NCBI RefSeq assembly: GCF_004353825.1
Contig: NZ_SMNA01000002.1
Coordinates: 434,001 to 498,000 of the forward strand
DNA length: 64,000 nt
Direction of reading: 5' to 3'
DNA from: Occultella glacieicola
GTDB taxonomy: Bacteria > Actinomycetota > Actinomycetes > Actinomycetales > Beutenbergiaceae
This document shows positions 52,401 to 62,040 of this stretch, one piece after another (position 1 is the stretch's first letter; each line of letters starts with the position of its first letter). Under the pieces are notes generated by a model. The model did not search any database and was not told where the DNA came from. It worked only from the letters and a program-made list of their open reading frames with translations. The position numbers and the translations under genes are program-made.

Positions 52401-52537
52401 GCGAACGGCACCGGTTCGTCCGGGACCTCCCACGCGGTGACGGTCAACTGGCTGCGGGCGCGGTAGCCGGCGGCGTCGAGCCGCTCGGAGATGAAGCGGC
52501 GCAGGCGGTGCTCGGTACGGGCGGTGGTGTCATGCAC
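49481..52537 (-). CDS. alpha-mannosidase, glycoside hydrolase family 38
   Basis: A 1018-residue GH38 enzyme releasing alpha-mannose. Zinc ligands are in HAVGHAHIDSAWLWPVRET near residue 265. The catalytic nucleophile Asp is in MWVESDTNMPGGE near 350, and NDTNRFPHHTFEW lies near 415. A C-terminal beta-sandwich follows. There is no signal peptide, so it is probably intracellular and acts on imported mannosides. GTG 52537 is chosen; the frame extends to 52621 without homology. TAGGCT at 52578-52583 suggests its own promoter although the large amylase gene ends 91 bp upstream. A conserved leading region (EHRLRRFISERL) matches the family start. Confidence 0.92.
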   Translation of the reverse strand: MHDTTARTEHRLRRFISERLDAAGYRARSQLTVTAWEVPDEPVPFAEALTQDFAPFEVGSPWGRPWSTVWFHVRGQVPEGWAQDLSGAADGVGPVRLELLVDLGFSDAGPGFQTEGAIWSPDGVLLKGLEPRNHYLPLDVAPGEWVDLYVEAAANPDVPNGQWIKPTPMGDKATAGTDPIYELRAADLALLDVDVWELHQDVTALQGLMLELPADSPRRAEILRALEDMLDAVDPDDLPGTAASGREALADVRSAPASASAHRLHAVGHAHIDSAWLWPVRETVRKCARTFANVLNLMDTDPDVTFACSSAQQYAWMKEYYPELYARIAERVREGRFIPVGGMWVESDTNMPGGEALARQFVAGTQFFIDEFGVEPKEVWLPDSFGYTAALPQIARASGKEFLLTQKISWNDTNRFPHHTFEWAGTDGTRIFTHFPPVDTYNSMISGAELAKAQRQYAEKGRANTSLLPYGYGDGGGGPTREMLAAARRTADLEGSPKVTLSTPENFFTQARAEYADPPTWTGEMYLEYHRGTYTSQHRTKAGNRRSEHLLREAELWAATATVRTGAAYPADDLRRIWRLVLLQQFHDILPGSSIAWVHREAERNYTEIAAELESLIATAIGHLVGTGQDEIALNAGPFARAGVPALGGAAPAAEPGATIEPDGEGWVLSNSHLQVVVDARGLVTSLRDLPADREVVPAGMAANLLQVHRDIPNEWDAWDIDAHYRRVVSDLDAAEEIAVEPAGGGEETTRLVIRRRLGSSTITQRLELADDALEITTEVDWHERQKLLKLAFPVDVQAERATSEIQFGHLHRPTATNTSWDAARFETVAHRWVHVGEAGYGVAVANDQTYGHDIRADLDPAGRPITVVRQSLLRAPLFPDPDADQGAHVLRSSIRPGAGIAESVQEGYRMNLPVRTVAGAGTAAVAPLLRSDNDAVVIEAVKLAEDGSGDVIVRLYESLGGRATAAVTADFPVTSVTATDLLERPLGEGTGAVVATDAGTVTLGLRPFQICTLRFAR

Positions 52538-52628
52538 GGCGGCGGGACTCCGGTGTCGGTGGGGCAGGCCAGCGTCCAGCCTAGTCGGAGCGGCGGCCCA
52601 TGGCTGCCACGGGGGCCGCACGGCGGAC

Positions 52629-55600
52629 TCAGGTCCAGCACACCTCCGGCAGGCCCGGGAACAGCGCGCGCAGCAGCGCGATCAGGATCCGCAGGATCCA
52701 TCCGGCCAGCCCTGGCGGCAGGTCCACGCACTGCGGCGGCTCGGTCACCTCGACCACCAGGCCAGCCTCGGCGGACACCCCGGAGGACAGCCCGGTCGCG
52801 GTCACGGTGTACGTTCCGGCCGCCGTCTGCGCCGGGATGGTGACGGCGCCGACCGCCGCACCCGCGCTGTCCACGTTGAGCACGGTCAGCGACCCCTCGC
52901 CGAGGGTGAGCTCGACGTCCTCATCCGGTGCGAACCCGGTGACGGCGACCTCCACCTGCTCCCCGGGGCCGGCGCTCGCCGGGCTCAGGGTGAGCGCCGG
53001 GTCCAGCGGGACCACCGGCTCGGCGGGGTCGACGAGCACGGCGACCGTGCGCGCCGGGATGGTCACGGTGCCGCTGGTGGCGTCCCAGACGGTCCCCCGG
53101 ACCACCTCGTCCGCGCCCTCGGCCTGGACGTCGGAGAGTTCGAGGTCGCGGCCGGCGAAGCCGTCGACGGTCTCGGTGATCGGGTCGGGCGTCGTGTTCA
53201 GGACCACGAGCACCCCGTCGAGCCCCGCGTCGACATCCTCCGCGTACGCGCCGGCGGCGTCGTCGATGCTCATCACGACCAGGCCCGCGGTGGCGTCCGG
53301 GCCGGAGCCCGGGAACGTGACCCGCTCGGTGATCAGGTCGGTCTCGCCGAGCCGGAACAACGGCGTGGAGAACCGCAGCCGGAGCAGGTCCTGGGCCATC
53401 GCGGCGGACTGGGCGATCTGGTCCGGCGCGGGCACCAGCGCGGGATCCGCGAGCAGCGGGCCCTGCACCGCCCAGTTCGCCCCGTTGTCCCGTTGCGGCG
53501 GGAGCCCGGTGCCGAACACCGAGTCCTGCATCGTCCAGTCGATCTCGTTGAAGTGGTCGCCGGAGTTGTAGCTGTTGCGGTCCAGGGACTTGCTGCGCAG
53601 CAGGTCGGTGCCGGCGTGCCAGAAGGACGGCGTCTGGGACAGCGCCGTGGTGGCCAGCGCGAGGGTGTTCATCCGGACCCGCTCGTCGACGGTGGAGTCC
53701 GCGGGCAGGCGCAGCGCGAGCAGGTCGTAGAGCGTCTCGTTGTCGTGGGCGTCGACGTAGGTGACCACCTCCTCGGGTGAGGTCGCGTATCCGGCCGGCT
53801 GTCCGTTGTAGTCGAGTTGGTCCCCGCGCAACCAGGCCCCGGAGGAGGTCAGGAACTCGTAGGAGGCGAGGTTCCCGGCCAGGCCCAGTCGGACCAGGTC
53901 CGCGCGGTGCTGCAGGTCCGCGAGCTGGCCCGGGGTCTGGGCGCCGGTCACGGCGTTGTTGTCGGTGTACAGCCCGGTGCCGAAGCCCTGCTGCTGCAGG
54001 GTGCCGTGCCCGCCCTGCACCGCGTCCCGGAGCCGGTCCGAGAAGGTGCCGATGCCGGTGCCGTCGAGCTGACCCTGGGTGGCCTGTTCGAAGAGCCGGT
54101 TGTTCGCCACCTCCCCGAAGTTCCAGCCCTCCCCGTAGAGGTAGATCGAGGCGCCGTCGACGCCGTCCTCGGCGATGGTGAGGGTGTCCAGCGCAGCGCG
54201 GACCGCCTCCAAGTTCGCCCGGGAGTGGTGGCCCATCAGGTCGAACCGGAAGCCGTCCACGCGGTACTCCCGGGCCCAGGTCAGCACGGAGTCGACCATC
54301 AGGTCCTGCGCCATCGCATGCTCGGTGGCCACGTTCTGGCAGCAGGTCGAGGTCTCCACCTGCCCGGCCGCGTCGAGGCGCTGGTAGTAGCCCGGCACGA
54401 CCCGGTCCAGGACCGACAATGCGTCCTGGCCGGACGCGGCGGTGTGGTTGAACACCTGGTCCAGCACCACCCGCAGGTCCGCGTCGTGCAGGGCTCCGAC
54501 CATCGAGCGGAACTCCGCCACCCGGGCCCCGCCGTCCTGGTGGCCCGGGCTCGCGTAGGAACCCTCCGGGGTGGTGAAGTGCAGCGGGTCGTATCCCCAG
54601 TTGAAGCCGTCGGTGTCCGCGGCCGCCATCACCGCGGCCTGCTGGCCGGGCGAGTCCGGGGCGGCGTCCGGGACCACCGGGACGGACTGCTCCGCACGCG
54701 CCTCGGGGATCGTCGCGATGTCGAAGGTGGGCAGCAGGTGCACGGTGGTCAGGCCGGCGTCGGCGAGATCGCGCAGGTGGGTCATCCCAGCGCTGTCGGT
54801 CTGCGTGAAGGCCGCATAGCTGCCGCGCAGCGGCTCGGGCACGCTCTCGTCGGCGATGGAGAAGTCACGCACGTGCAGTTCGTAGATCGTCTGGTCGACG
54901 CCGCGGATCGCGTCCGGGTTCGGGGTGTCCGCCCACAGGGCCGGTTGGTAGGACGGGTCGTCCAGGTCCACGAGCACCGAGTGCGTCGAGTCCACGGTCA
55001 ACGCGACCGAGTACGGGTCGGTGACCACGTTGTGCTCGACGGCGTCGGTGCCGGGCACGTAGACCTCGATGTCCCAGAGGTAGGCACGGTCGCGCCAGTC
55101 GGCGGCGCCGGCCACGGTCCAGGTGCCGTCGGCCTGCCGGGTCGCGGCGAGCCGTTCCGGTTCCCCGGTGCCGGTGCCGTCGTCGAAGAGCAGCAGGTCC
55201 ACGTCGCGGGCGGTCGGCGCCCAGACGGCGACGCTCACGGCCCCGTCGGCGTGCCAGGTGGCACCCAGCGGCGCCTGGGCTGCGTCCTGGGCGTAGAGGT
55301 CGTCAAGGACACCCGGCAGCTGCACACCGGTGAACACGGTCAGGGCGCCACCGGCGTTGTGCGCGGTGAGGGCGAGCTGGCCGGTGAGGGCCGCCTCGAC
55401 GGCGGCGCGGTCCAGGTCCGTGACCGCCAGCGCGACCGAGTCGGCCAGGTGCGGGTACCGCTCGCGCAGTTGCGGGTCGAGCCCGGTGTCGATGACCTCG
55501 AGACCGGTGGCGGTGCCGCCGGTGACGTCGTTGCCGGCGAGCGTCAGCCCGCCGTCGGGCGCGGTGACCAGCGCCCAGGCCAGGTCCGTGGGGGCGGCGC

Positions 55601-58600
55601 CGGCGGGCAGCAGGTCGCGCGGCACCGCGATGGTGGTCTGGTCCAGCCAGTGCACCCGCCACTGCCCGACGCCGGCCGTCGGGTAGTCGGTGACGGCGAT
55701 CGTGAGCTGGTGGGTGGCCAGGTCGTAGGCGAACTGCACGAACTGGCCGGCGCCCACGGTGAAGGCGATGTTCGCGCCGCCCGCCGCGCCGCCCGCGCCG
55801 TAGTTCTCGTCCCAGCTCAGCCCGTGCGCGACCTTCACCTCGTAGCCGCCCGCGGGGAGGGCGTTCGTGGACCAGGTGAACACGCCGTCGCCGTCGGGGT
55901 CCTGCATCCAGGTGCGCAGGCAGCCGGGATCCCAGTCGCCGGCGCAGCCGACCTCGGAGTTCAGGCTGCCGGGGAGGGTGACCACCGGGGTCTGTGCCGT
56001 GTTCGAGAAGTAGTGCGTGACCGGGTCGTAGTAGAACGTGACGGGTCCGCCGGCGTGGGTGTAGGAGGAGTTGGCGCCGTCGCGCACCCCGCCGACGCCG
56101 TAGTTCTCGGCCCAGGACCCGCCGATCGCGACCTTGTACTCGTAGGCGCCGGCCGGCAGGTCGAACGTGCCGGTGTAGAGGCCGTGCTCGCCGAGGGTCA
56201 GCGCCGCCGCCTCGCAGTCCGGGGACCAGTCCGAGGCGCAGCCCATCGCGGTGTTGTGGGTGCCGGGGATCGTGACGGTGGCCGCACCCGGGTCGGTCTC
56301 GACCACACCGTTGACCGCGAAGCCGACGTTGGCGTAGGTGGAGGCCGCGGTCCGGTTCCCGGCCGCGTCCACGGTGACGGCCCGGTACTCCAGGAGGGTG
56401 CCGGCGGCCAGGTCGCCGGTGTCGTGGAAGACCCGGGGCGTGGTGTCCTCGGCGGTGCCGAGGAGCTGCCAGTCCTGGGTGCCGACCACCCGGACGGAGA
56501 ACGTGGTCTCGCTCCAGGTGTGGTCGGAGGCGTCCGCGCCGATCGGGGCGAGGCCCTCGACGGCGCTGCCGGGCAGGGGTGTCAGCACCGGCGCGAGGAT
56601 CTCGCTCGGCACCGCGACCTGCGCGTCAGCACGGAGCACGACGGCGGAGAGCGGGTCGACGGTGAGGCTCACCTCGCCGGCGGCGTCCGCCGTGACCGTC
56701 TGCGGCGTCCCGTACAGCGTGGCGTAGGTGGCGCCGGGGGTCAGGGTGGTCAGCGTGATCGTGCGGGCGGCGGTCTCGTTGTTGAGCGCGACGAGGTGCT
56801 CGACGCGTTCGGTGCGGTCCACGCGGGCGAAGGCGTACACGCCGCCGTCGGCGGCGAGCTCGATCTGGGCGCCGCCGGACAGCGCCGGGTTGGCGCTGCG
56901 CAGCGCGGCGAGCTCGGCGATGTGGGTGTACAGCGGCGCGTCGGTGTCGTAGCGGTCCACGGATCCGGCCTGTTCGCCGGTGAGCAGCGGCTGATCGATG
57001 TAGAGGGGCGTCTGCGAGGCGAACAGGGACTGCCGGGCGCCCTTGTCGTTGCCGGTGCCGATGAAGCCCTGCTCGTCGCCGTAGTAGACCACCGGCTGGC
57101 CGCGGGTGAGATACATCAGGGAGTGGGCCAGCTCGGACCGCTGGAGCGGGTCGGACACGTCGCCGAGGAGGTACCCGAGCCGGCCCATGTCGTGGTTGCC
57201 GAGGAACGTCGGGAGGGCGTCCGCCGAGGAGGTCGGGGTGGTGTAGTGGTCGTCGGAGGCGAACAGGCCCGCGAGCGCGTTCGCGCCCGCGCCGCGGGCG
57301 TAGTTCGCGGCCGCTGCCTGGTAGGCGAAGTCCAGGACCGCGTCCATGTCGGTGTCGCGCACGTACGGGGAGATGAGCCGGGCGTCCGCGTCGTAGACCT
57401 CGCCGAAGCTGAAGAAGTCGTCGTTGCCGATCGCGCCGGCGTGCTCGGTGATCGCGGCGGTGAACGTCTCCCAGAACTCGGGGTTGACGTGCTTGACCGT
57501 GTCGATCCGGAACCCGTCGATGCCGAGGTCCATCCAGGTGGTGTAGATGTCGATCATGCCCTCGACGACCTCGGGGTCCTCGGTCATCAGGTCGTCGAGG
57601 CCGTCGAAGTCGCCGTAGGTCACCGACTCCCCCGACCAGGTCGAGTTGCCGCGGTTGTGGTAGAGCGTGACGTCGTTCAGCCAGTCGGGCACCATCGCCG
57701 GGCGCGCCTCGGCACGCACCGGGGTGTACGGGAAGGACGTGGCGGCGTCGAGCGCCGGGAAGTCCGGGGAGCCGGCCACGTCGGAGGGATCGAACGGGAC
57801 GCCGTCGGCGGTCAGATACGGGGAGGTGGCCTGGTCGATGTAGCCGTACTCGCCCTCGGCGTAGTCGATCAGGTCCGCGGTGTGGTTGGTGATGATGTCG
57901 AAGTAGACGTCGATGCCGCGCGCGTGGGCGTCCTCGATGAATGCCTCCAGCTCCGCGTTCGTGCCGAGGTGCGGGTCGATCTGGGTGAAGTCGGTGATCC
58001 AGTAGCCGTGGTAGCCGGCCGAGGCGTCCGCACCGGTGCCCTGGACCGCCTGGTTCGTGAACGAGGGGGTCAGCCAGATCGCGGTGGTGCCGAGGCCCTC
58101 GATGTAGTCGAGCCGGTTGGTCAGGCCGGCGATGTCGCCCCCGTGGTAGAAGCCCTGGTTCGTCGGGTCGTGCCCGGAGACCAGCGGGTCGTCGCCGAGG
58201 CCCGCCGTGTCGTTGGCGGGGTCGCCGTTGGCGAACCGGTCGGTGAGCACGAAGTAGAACTGCTCGCCGGCGCCCTCGCTGCGCACCGGGTCCGCGACCA
58301 GTTCGGCGTCCGCCTCGCTGTAGTCGCCGCGCAGGTCGAGCACCTGCAGGCCGACCCGGTGCGTCCCGTCGTCGTAGCTGAACCGCAGGGTGGCCTCTCC
58401 GGGCAGCACCAGCGGGATGTTCGCGTCGCCGCCGTCCAGCCCGTACGCCTCGTCCCAGGTGCCGTCGAGGGCCACCTTGTACTCCCAGGTGCCGGCGGGC
58501 AAACTAAACTCGGCCGCGTAGACGCCGTCCACGTCGGTGCCGATGAGCGTGGTCGCGGCACAGTTCGTCTGCCAGTCCTCGGCGCACCCGAGTTCGGACT

Positions 58601-58742
58601 GCAGCGAGCCGACGAGCACGACCTGCCGGTCGTTCGCCGCGAACGCCGGTTCGGGTGTCAGGGCGGTGACCGCGCCGGTCAGGGCGAGGGCGAGGGTGGC
58701 CAGGATCGCGGGCAGGCGGCGGGGGGCGCGGGTGGTCGCCAC
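52629..58742 (-). CDS. secreted double-domain alpha-amylase/pullulanase
   Basis: About 2037 residues. A signal peptide (ending near AFAAN, residue 37) is followed by a starch-binding-like module with a Cys pair (LGCAEDWQTNC). The first GH13 domain has nucleophile Asp in DGFRIDTVKH near 410, acid Glu in FSFGEV near 445 and Asp in LGNHDMGR near 515. Two more modules repeat the GCAxDWxPxC pattern near 830 and 930. The second catalytic domain is a pullulanase: YELHVRDF near 1290, DGFRFDLMGHH near 1500, YLYGEGWNFGE near 1535 and YVDAHDNETL near 1664. An Ig-like domain and a Cys-flanked hydrophobic end (GWILRILIALLRALFPGL) finish it. GTG 58742 has AAGGAG 6 nt upstream. It should cut both alpha-1,4 and alpha-1,6 bonds outside the cell. 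Confidence 0.92.
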   Translation of the reverse strand: MATTRAPRRLPAILATLALALTGAVTALTPEPAFAANDRQVVLVGSLQSELGCAEDWQTNCAATTLIGTDVDGVYAAEFSLPAGTWEYKVALDGTWDEAYGLDGGDANIPLVLPGEATLRFSYDDGTHRVGLQVLDLRGDYSEADAELVADPVRSEGAGEQFYFVLTDRFANGDPANDTAGLGDDPLVSGHDPTNQGFYHGGDIAGLTNRLDYIEGLGTTAIWLTPSFTNQAVQGTGADASAGYHGYWITDFTQIDPHLGTNAELEAFIEDAHARGIDVYFDIITNHTADLIDYAEGEYGYIDQATSPYLTADGVPFDPSDVAGSPDFPALDAATSFPYTPVRAEARPAMVPDWLNDVTLYHNRGNSTWSGESVTYGDFDGLDDLMTEDPEVVEGMIDIYTTWMDLGIDGFRIDTVKHVNPEFWETFTAAITEHAGAIGNDDFFSFGEVYDADARLISPYVRDTDMDAVLDFAYQAAAANYARGAGANALAGLFASDDHYTTPTSSADALPTFLGNHDMGRLGYLLGDVSDPLQRSELAHSLMYLTRGQPVVYYGDEQGFIGTGNDKGARQSLFASQTPLYIDQPLLTGEQAGSVDRYDTDAPLYTHIAELAALRSANPALSGGAQIELAADGGVYAFARVDRTERVEHLVALNNETAARTITLTTLTPGATYATLYGTPQTVTADAAGEVSLTVDPLSAVVLRADAQVAVPSEILAPVLTPLPGSAVEGLAPIGADASDHTWSETTFSVRVVGTQDWQLLGTAEDTTPRVFHDTGDLAAGTLLEYRAVTVDAAGNRTAASTYANVGFAVNGVVETDPGAATVTIPGTHNTAMGCASDWSPDCEAAALTLGEHGLYTGTFDLPAGAYEYKVAIGGSWAENYGVGGVRDGANSSYTHAGGPVTFYYDPVTHYFSNTAQTPVVTLPGSLNSEVGCAGDWDPGCLRTWMQDPDGDGVFTWSTNALPAGGYEVKVAHGLSWDENYGAGGAAGGANIAFTVGAGQFVQFAYDLATHQLTIAVTDYPTAGVGQWRVHWLDQTTIAVPRDLLPAGAAPTDLAWALVTAPDGGLTLAGNDVTGGTATGLEVIDTGLDPQLRERYPHLADSVALAVTDLDRAAVEAALTGQLALTAHNAGGALTVFTGVQLPGVLDDLYAQDAAQAPLGATWHADGAVSVAVWAPTARDVDLLLFDDGTGTGEPERLAATRQADGTWTVAGAADWRDRAYLWDIEVYVPGTDAVEHNVVTDPYSVALTVDSTHSVLVDLDDPSYQPALWADTPNPDAIRGVDQTIYELHVRDFSIADESVPEPLRGSYAAFTQTDSAGMTHLRDLADAGLTTVHLLPTFDIATIPEARAEQSVPVVPDAAPDSPGQQAAVMAAADTDGFNWGYDPLHFTTPEGSYASPGHQDGGARVAEFRSMVGALHDADLRVVLDQVFNHTAASGQDALSVLDRVVPGYYQRLDAAGQVETSTCCQNVATEHAMAQDLMVDSVLTWAREYRVDGFRFDLMGHHSRANLEAVRAALDTLTIAEDGVDGASIYLYGEGWNFGEVANNRLFEQATQGQLDGTGIGTFSDRLRDAVQGGHGTLQQQGFGTGLYTDNNAVTGAQTPGQLADLQHRADLVRLGLAGNLASYEFLTSSGAWLRGDQLDYNGQPAGYATSPEEVVTYVDAHDNETLYDLLALRLPADSTVDERVRMNTLALATTALSQTPSFWHAGTDLLRSKSLDRNSYNSGDHFNEIDWTMQDSVFGTGLPPQRDNGANWAVQGPLLADPALVPAPDQIAQSAAMAQDLLRLRFSTPLFRLGETDLITERVTFPGSGPDATAGLVVMSIDDAAGAYAEDVDAGLDGVLVVLNTTPDPITETVDGFAGRDLELSDVQAEGADEVVRGTVWDATSGTVTIPARTVAVLVDPAEPVVPLDPALTLSPASAGPGEQVEVAVTGFAPDEDVELTLGEGSLTVLNVDSAGAAVGAVTIPAQTAAGTYTVTATGLSSGVSAEAGLVVEVTEPPQCVDLPPGLAGWILRILIALLRALFPGLPEVCWT

Positions 58743-58792
58743 GGGGTCTCCTTCGACTGCGTCGCTCACCGACGAGCGACGTCACTGGGACG

Positions 58793-58830
58793 ACCGTAAC
58801 GGCTGCCAGCAACTTTCAGCAAGGCCTTGC
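58793..58830 (-). promoter_or_regulatory. amylase-pullulanase promoter with palindromic operator
   Basis: On the minus strand TTGCTG (58817-58822) and TACGGT (58793-58798) are separated by 18 nt. A 12-bp perfect palindrome GCAAGGCCTTGC (58819-58830) overlaps the -35 box, and further TTGC units flank it. LacI-family maltose regulators (MalR) of actinobacteria bind such TTGC/GCAA repeats at amylase genes; that link is inference. Confidence 0.55.
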
Positions 58831-58934
58831 AACGACGGATCCGACGACCTCCGGCACGCCTCCTTGCCGCGCGGGCGCGGAACCGGTACAGATTGACTGC
58901 CCAGCAGCGTCGTCGCGCCAGAGAGCAGGCCGCC

Positions 58935-59519
58935 ATGTCCGAACCCTCATCCACCAACGTCGTGTCGGCGCTCGCGAAGGACGTCTGGTACTACGCCGTG
59001 ATCCGCGGCGCCGTCGCGATCGTCTTCGGGATCCTGGCCCTGGTCTGGCCGGACAAGGTGCTGCCCACATTCGTGCTCCTCCTGGGCATCTTCTGGGCCG
59101 TCGACGGCGTGCTCGCGATCGTGCACGGGATCCGCACCCGGGGAACCCCGGGCGCCGGCAGCGAGATCTTCTTCGGGGTCCTCGGCGCGATCGCCGGGGT
59201 GTTCCTGATCGTGCGGCCGGCGGTGGGGACCGAGATCCTGCTCATCGTGGCCGGCGTCTGGGCCATCATCGGTGGGCTCATCCTCGCGATCTCCGCGGTG
59301 CGCGGCCGCCGGAGCCTCGGCGCCGCCTGGACCCTGGGTCTCGCGTTCGGCGTGATCACGCTCGCGTTCGGCATCTTCCTGGTGGCGGCCCCGGACGTCG
59401 CCGCCACCACCTTCGGTGTGCTGCTCGGCATCTACGCACTGCTCGCCGGAATCGCACTGGTGCTGATCGGCCTGTCGGTGCGTGCAATCGGCCGCTCCGC
59501 GCAGACACCCGCCCAGTAG
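58935..59519 (+). CDS. HdeD/DUF308 family membrane protein
   Basis: A 194-residue protein with six short hydrophobic helices arranged as two repeats. GILALVWPDKVLPTFVLLLGIFWAVDGVLAIVHGI (in outline, near 35-70) is the DUF308/HdeD signature, repeated as GVFLIVRPAVGTEILLIVAGVWAIIGG. E. coli HdeD helps acid resistance; the actinobacterial role is unknown. ATG 58935 is supported by GAGAGCAGG upstream and by family length; the frame upstream to 58827 is not homologous. It is divergent from the amylase gene. Confidence 0.88.
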   Translation: MSEPSSTNVVSALAKDVWYYAVIRGAVAIVFGILALVWPDKVLPTFVLLLGIFWAVDGVLAIVHGIRTRGTPGAGSEIFFGVLGAIAGVFLIVRPAVGTEILLIVAGVWAIIGGLILAISAVRGRRSLGAAWTLGLAFGVITLAFGIFLVAAPDVAATTFGVLLGIYALLAGIALVLIGLSVRAIGRSAQTPAQ

Positions 59520-59591
59520 GCCCACGGTCGCCGCCCGCGGCCCGGTCTCCACGGGTGCCGTGGCCGACCGCCCGCCGGGCCCGCACCGCGA

Positions 59592-59627
59592 ACGGCGCCC
59601 GTCCCCCAGGAGGTGGACGGGCGCCGT
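59592..59627. terminator. bidirectional terminator between HdeD and mdh
   Basis: ACGGCGCCCGTCC (59592-59604) and GGACGGGCGCCGT (59615-59627) form a perfect 13-bp stem with a 10-nt loop between convergent genes. Confidence 0.88.
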
Positions 59628-59658
59628 CGGCGTTGCTCGCTCGCGGATCGGGCCCGGA

Positions 59659-60702
<1,044 letters not shown>

Positions 60703-60936
60703 TCAGCGCGACGAGGAACTCCTGGGCGGTCTGCCACCGGTCGCGCCGACCCGCGTCGGAGCGGGCGACCGGCATGCGCCACCAGATTACTCGACATCGA
60801 GATACCCGGCAGGACGCGTCCGGCTTCCCCGGCCGGCCCGCGGCTCGCACGGCCTCGTCTGCGCTCACGTTCAGCGGGCACCCAGGCGGGGGTGAGAGGG
60901 TAGGCACCGATCACGCCCTCTCTCGACGGGATTCCC

Positions 60937-62025
60937 ATGACCAGCACCATCGTTGACGACATCGACGACTACACCGAGGACGTCCTCGAGCCGGAGCGAG
61001 AGCACCCCCTCGGCCAGCGGCTCGGTGCCGAGTTCGTCGGCACGTTCATCCTCGTGTTCCTCGGGCTCGGCCTGGCCGTGTACGGGGGCATCCTCTTCAA
61101 CGCCGACCAGGTGGCCGAGGCGCTCGCCTGGGGCGTCGCACTGATGGCCGCGATGGCGATGTTCGTGTACGTCTCCGGCGGGCACTTCAACCCGGCCCTG
61201 ACCCTCGGCGCCGCGATCACCGGACGGCTGTCCTGGTCCGCGGTGCTCCCGTACTGGCTGGCCCAGGTCGCCGGTGGCGTGGGAGCGTCGGCGCTGCTGT
61301 TCATCACCACCCCGGTCGAGCTCCCGACCCAGCTGCAGCTGACCACGGTGCGGTCCCTGTTCGCGCAGTCCGCGAGCGGCTTCGACGCGAACTCGACGTT
61401 CGCGCGGGCCTCGTCCGGGGCGATCTCGACCACGATGCTGCAGGTCCTGATCATCGAGGTGGTCGCGACCGCGCTGTTCGTCGCCGTGGCGCTCGCCGTC
61501 ACCCGGACGGCGTCGAGCCGCCGCGGATACTCGGCCGCGATCGTGACCGGCCTGTTCTACGGCATCCTCTCGGTGGCCACCACGTTCGTGGCGGGCGGGG
61601 CGATGAACCCGGCCCGGGCCACGGCGATCGCGGTCTTCTCCGACTCCTGGGCCCTCGGCCAGGTCTGGCTGTTCTGGGTGGCGCCGCTGCTCGGGGCCGC
61701 GATCACGGCGCTGCTGTTCACGGTGTTCGCGCCGGAGCCGCTGCCGGTCGTCGCGTACGAGGACGAGGACTACGACGACGACGACGACGACGAGCCGGAC
61801 GACGACGAGGACGACGACGACACCGACGACGAGGCCGGCCACGGCGCGGCCTCGGTCACGCTCGACGAGTCCGACGACCCTGACCGGATCAGCTGGGCCG
61901 AGGTCGACGAGGACGAGGCGGCCGACGAGGTCTCCGCGACCGAGGACGACGTCACCGGCAAGGGCGATGTCTCCGACGAGGACGGCGGGAGCGCCCGCCC
62001 CGAGGACGGCACAACCCGCGCCTGA
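60937..62025 (+). CDS. MIP family channel (aquaporin) with long acidic tail
   Basis: A 362-residue major intrinsic protein. Six helices with two re-entrant NPA boxes, GGHFNPALT near residue 85 and GGAMNPARA near 225, form a water or glycerol pore. The N-terminal 20 residues are acidic. The C-terminal 95 residues (from about 268) are almost all Asp, Glu, Ser and Thr, including a run coded by GAC/GAG triplets, and are probably disordered and cytoplasmic. Such a tail is far longer than in AqpZ or GlpF (about 231-281 residues in total). The start ATG is preceded by GACGGGA. No glycerol kinase is nearby, so water transport is likelier. Confidence 0.9.
   Translation: MTSTIVDDIDDYTEDVLEPEREHPLGQRLGAEFVGTFILVFLGLGLAVYGGILFNADQVAEALAWGVALMAAMAMFVYVSGGHFNPALTLGAAITGRLSWSAVLPYWLAQVAGGVGASALLFITTPVELPTQLQLTTVRSLFAQSASGFDANSTFARASSGAISTTMLQVLIIEVVATALFVAVALAVTRTASSRRGYSAAIVTGLFYGILSVATTFVAGGAMNPARATAIAVFSDSWALGQVWLFWVAPLLGAAITALLFTVFAPEPLPVVAYEDEDYDDDDDDEPDDDEDDDDTDDEAGHGAASVTLDESDDPDRISWAEVDEDEAADEVSATEDDVTGKGDVSDEDGGSARPEDGTTRA
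61768..61829 (+). repeat. GAC/GAG triplet-rich low-complexity segment
   Basis: A run of Asp and Glu codons inside the aquaporin tail, with uninterrupted stretches of GAC repeats. It could be prone to slippage that changes tail length by whole codons. Confidence 0.8.
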
Positions 62026-62040
62026 GCTCCTCGGATCGGG

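Noticed and set aside
53817-58799. A 1660-codon open frame antisense to the amylase-pullulanase gene
   Set aside because: It lies entirely opposite a protein with intact catalytic motifs, and its translation is low-complexity (Val, Gly, Arg, His-rich) with no recognisable domain. Such long antisense frames are expected at this GC content.
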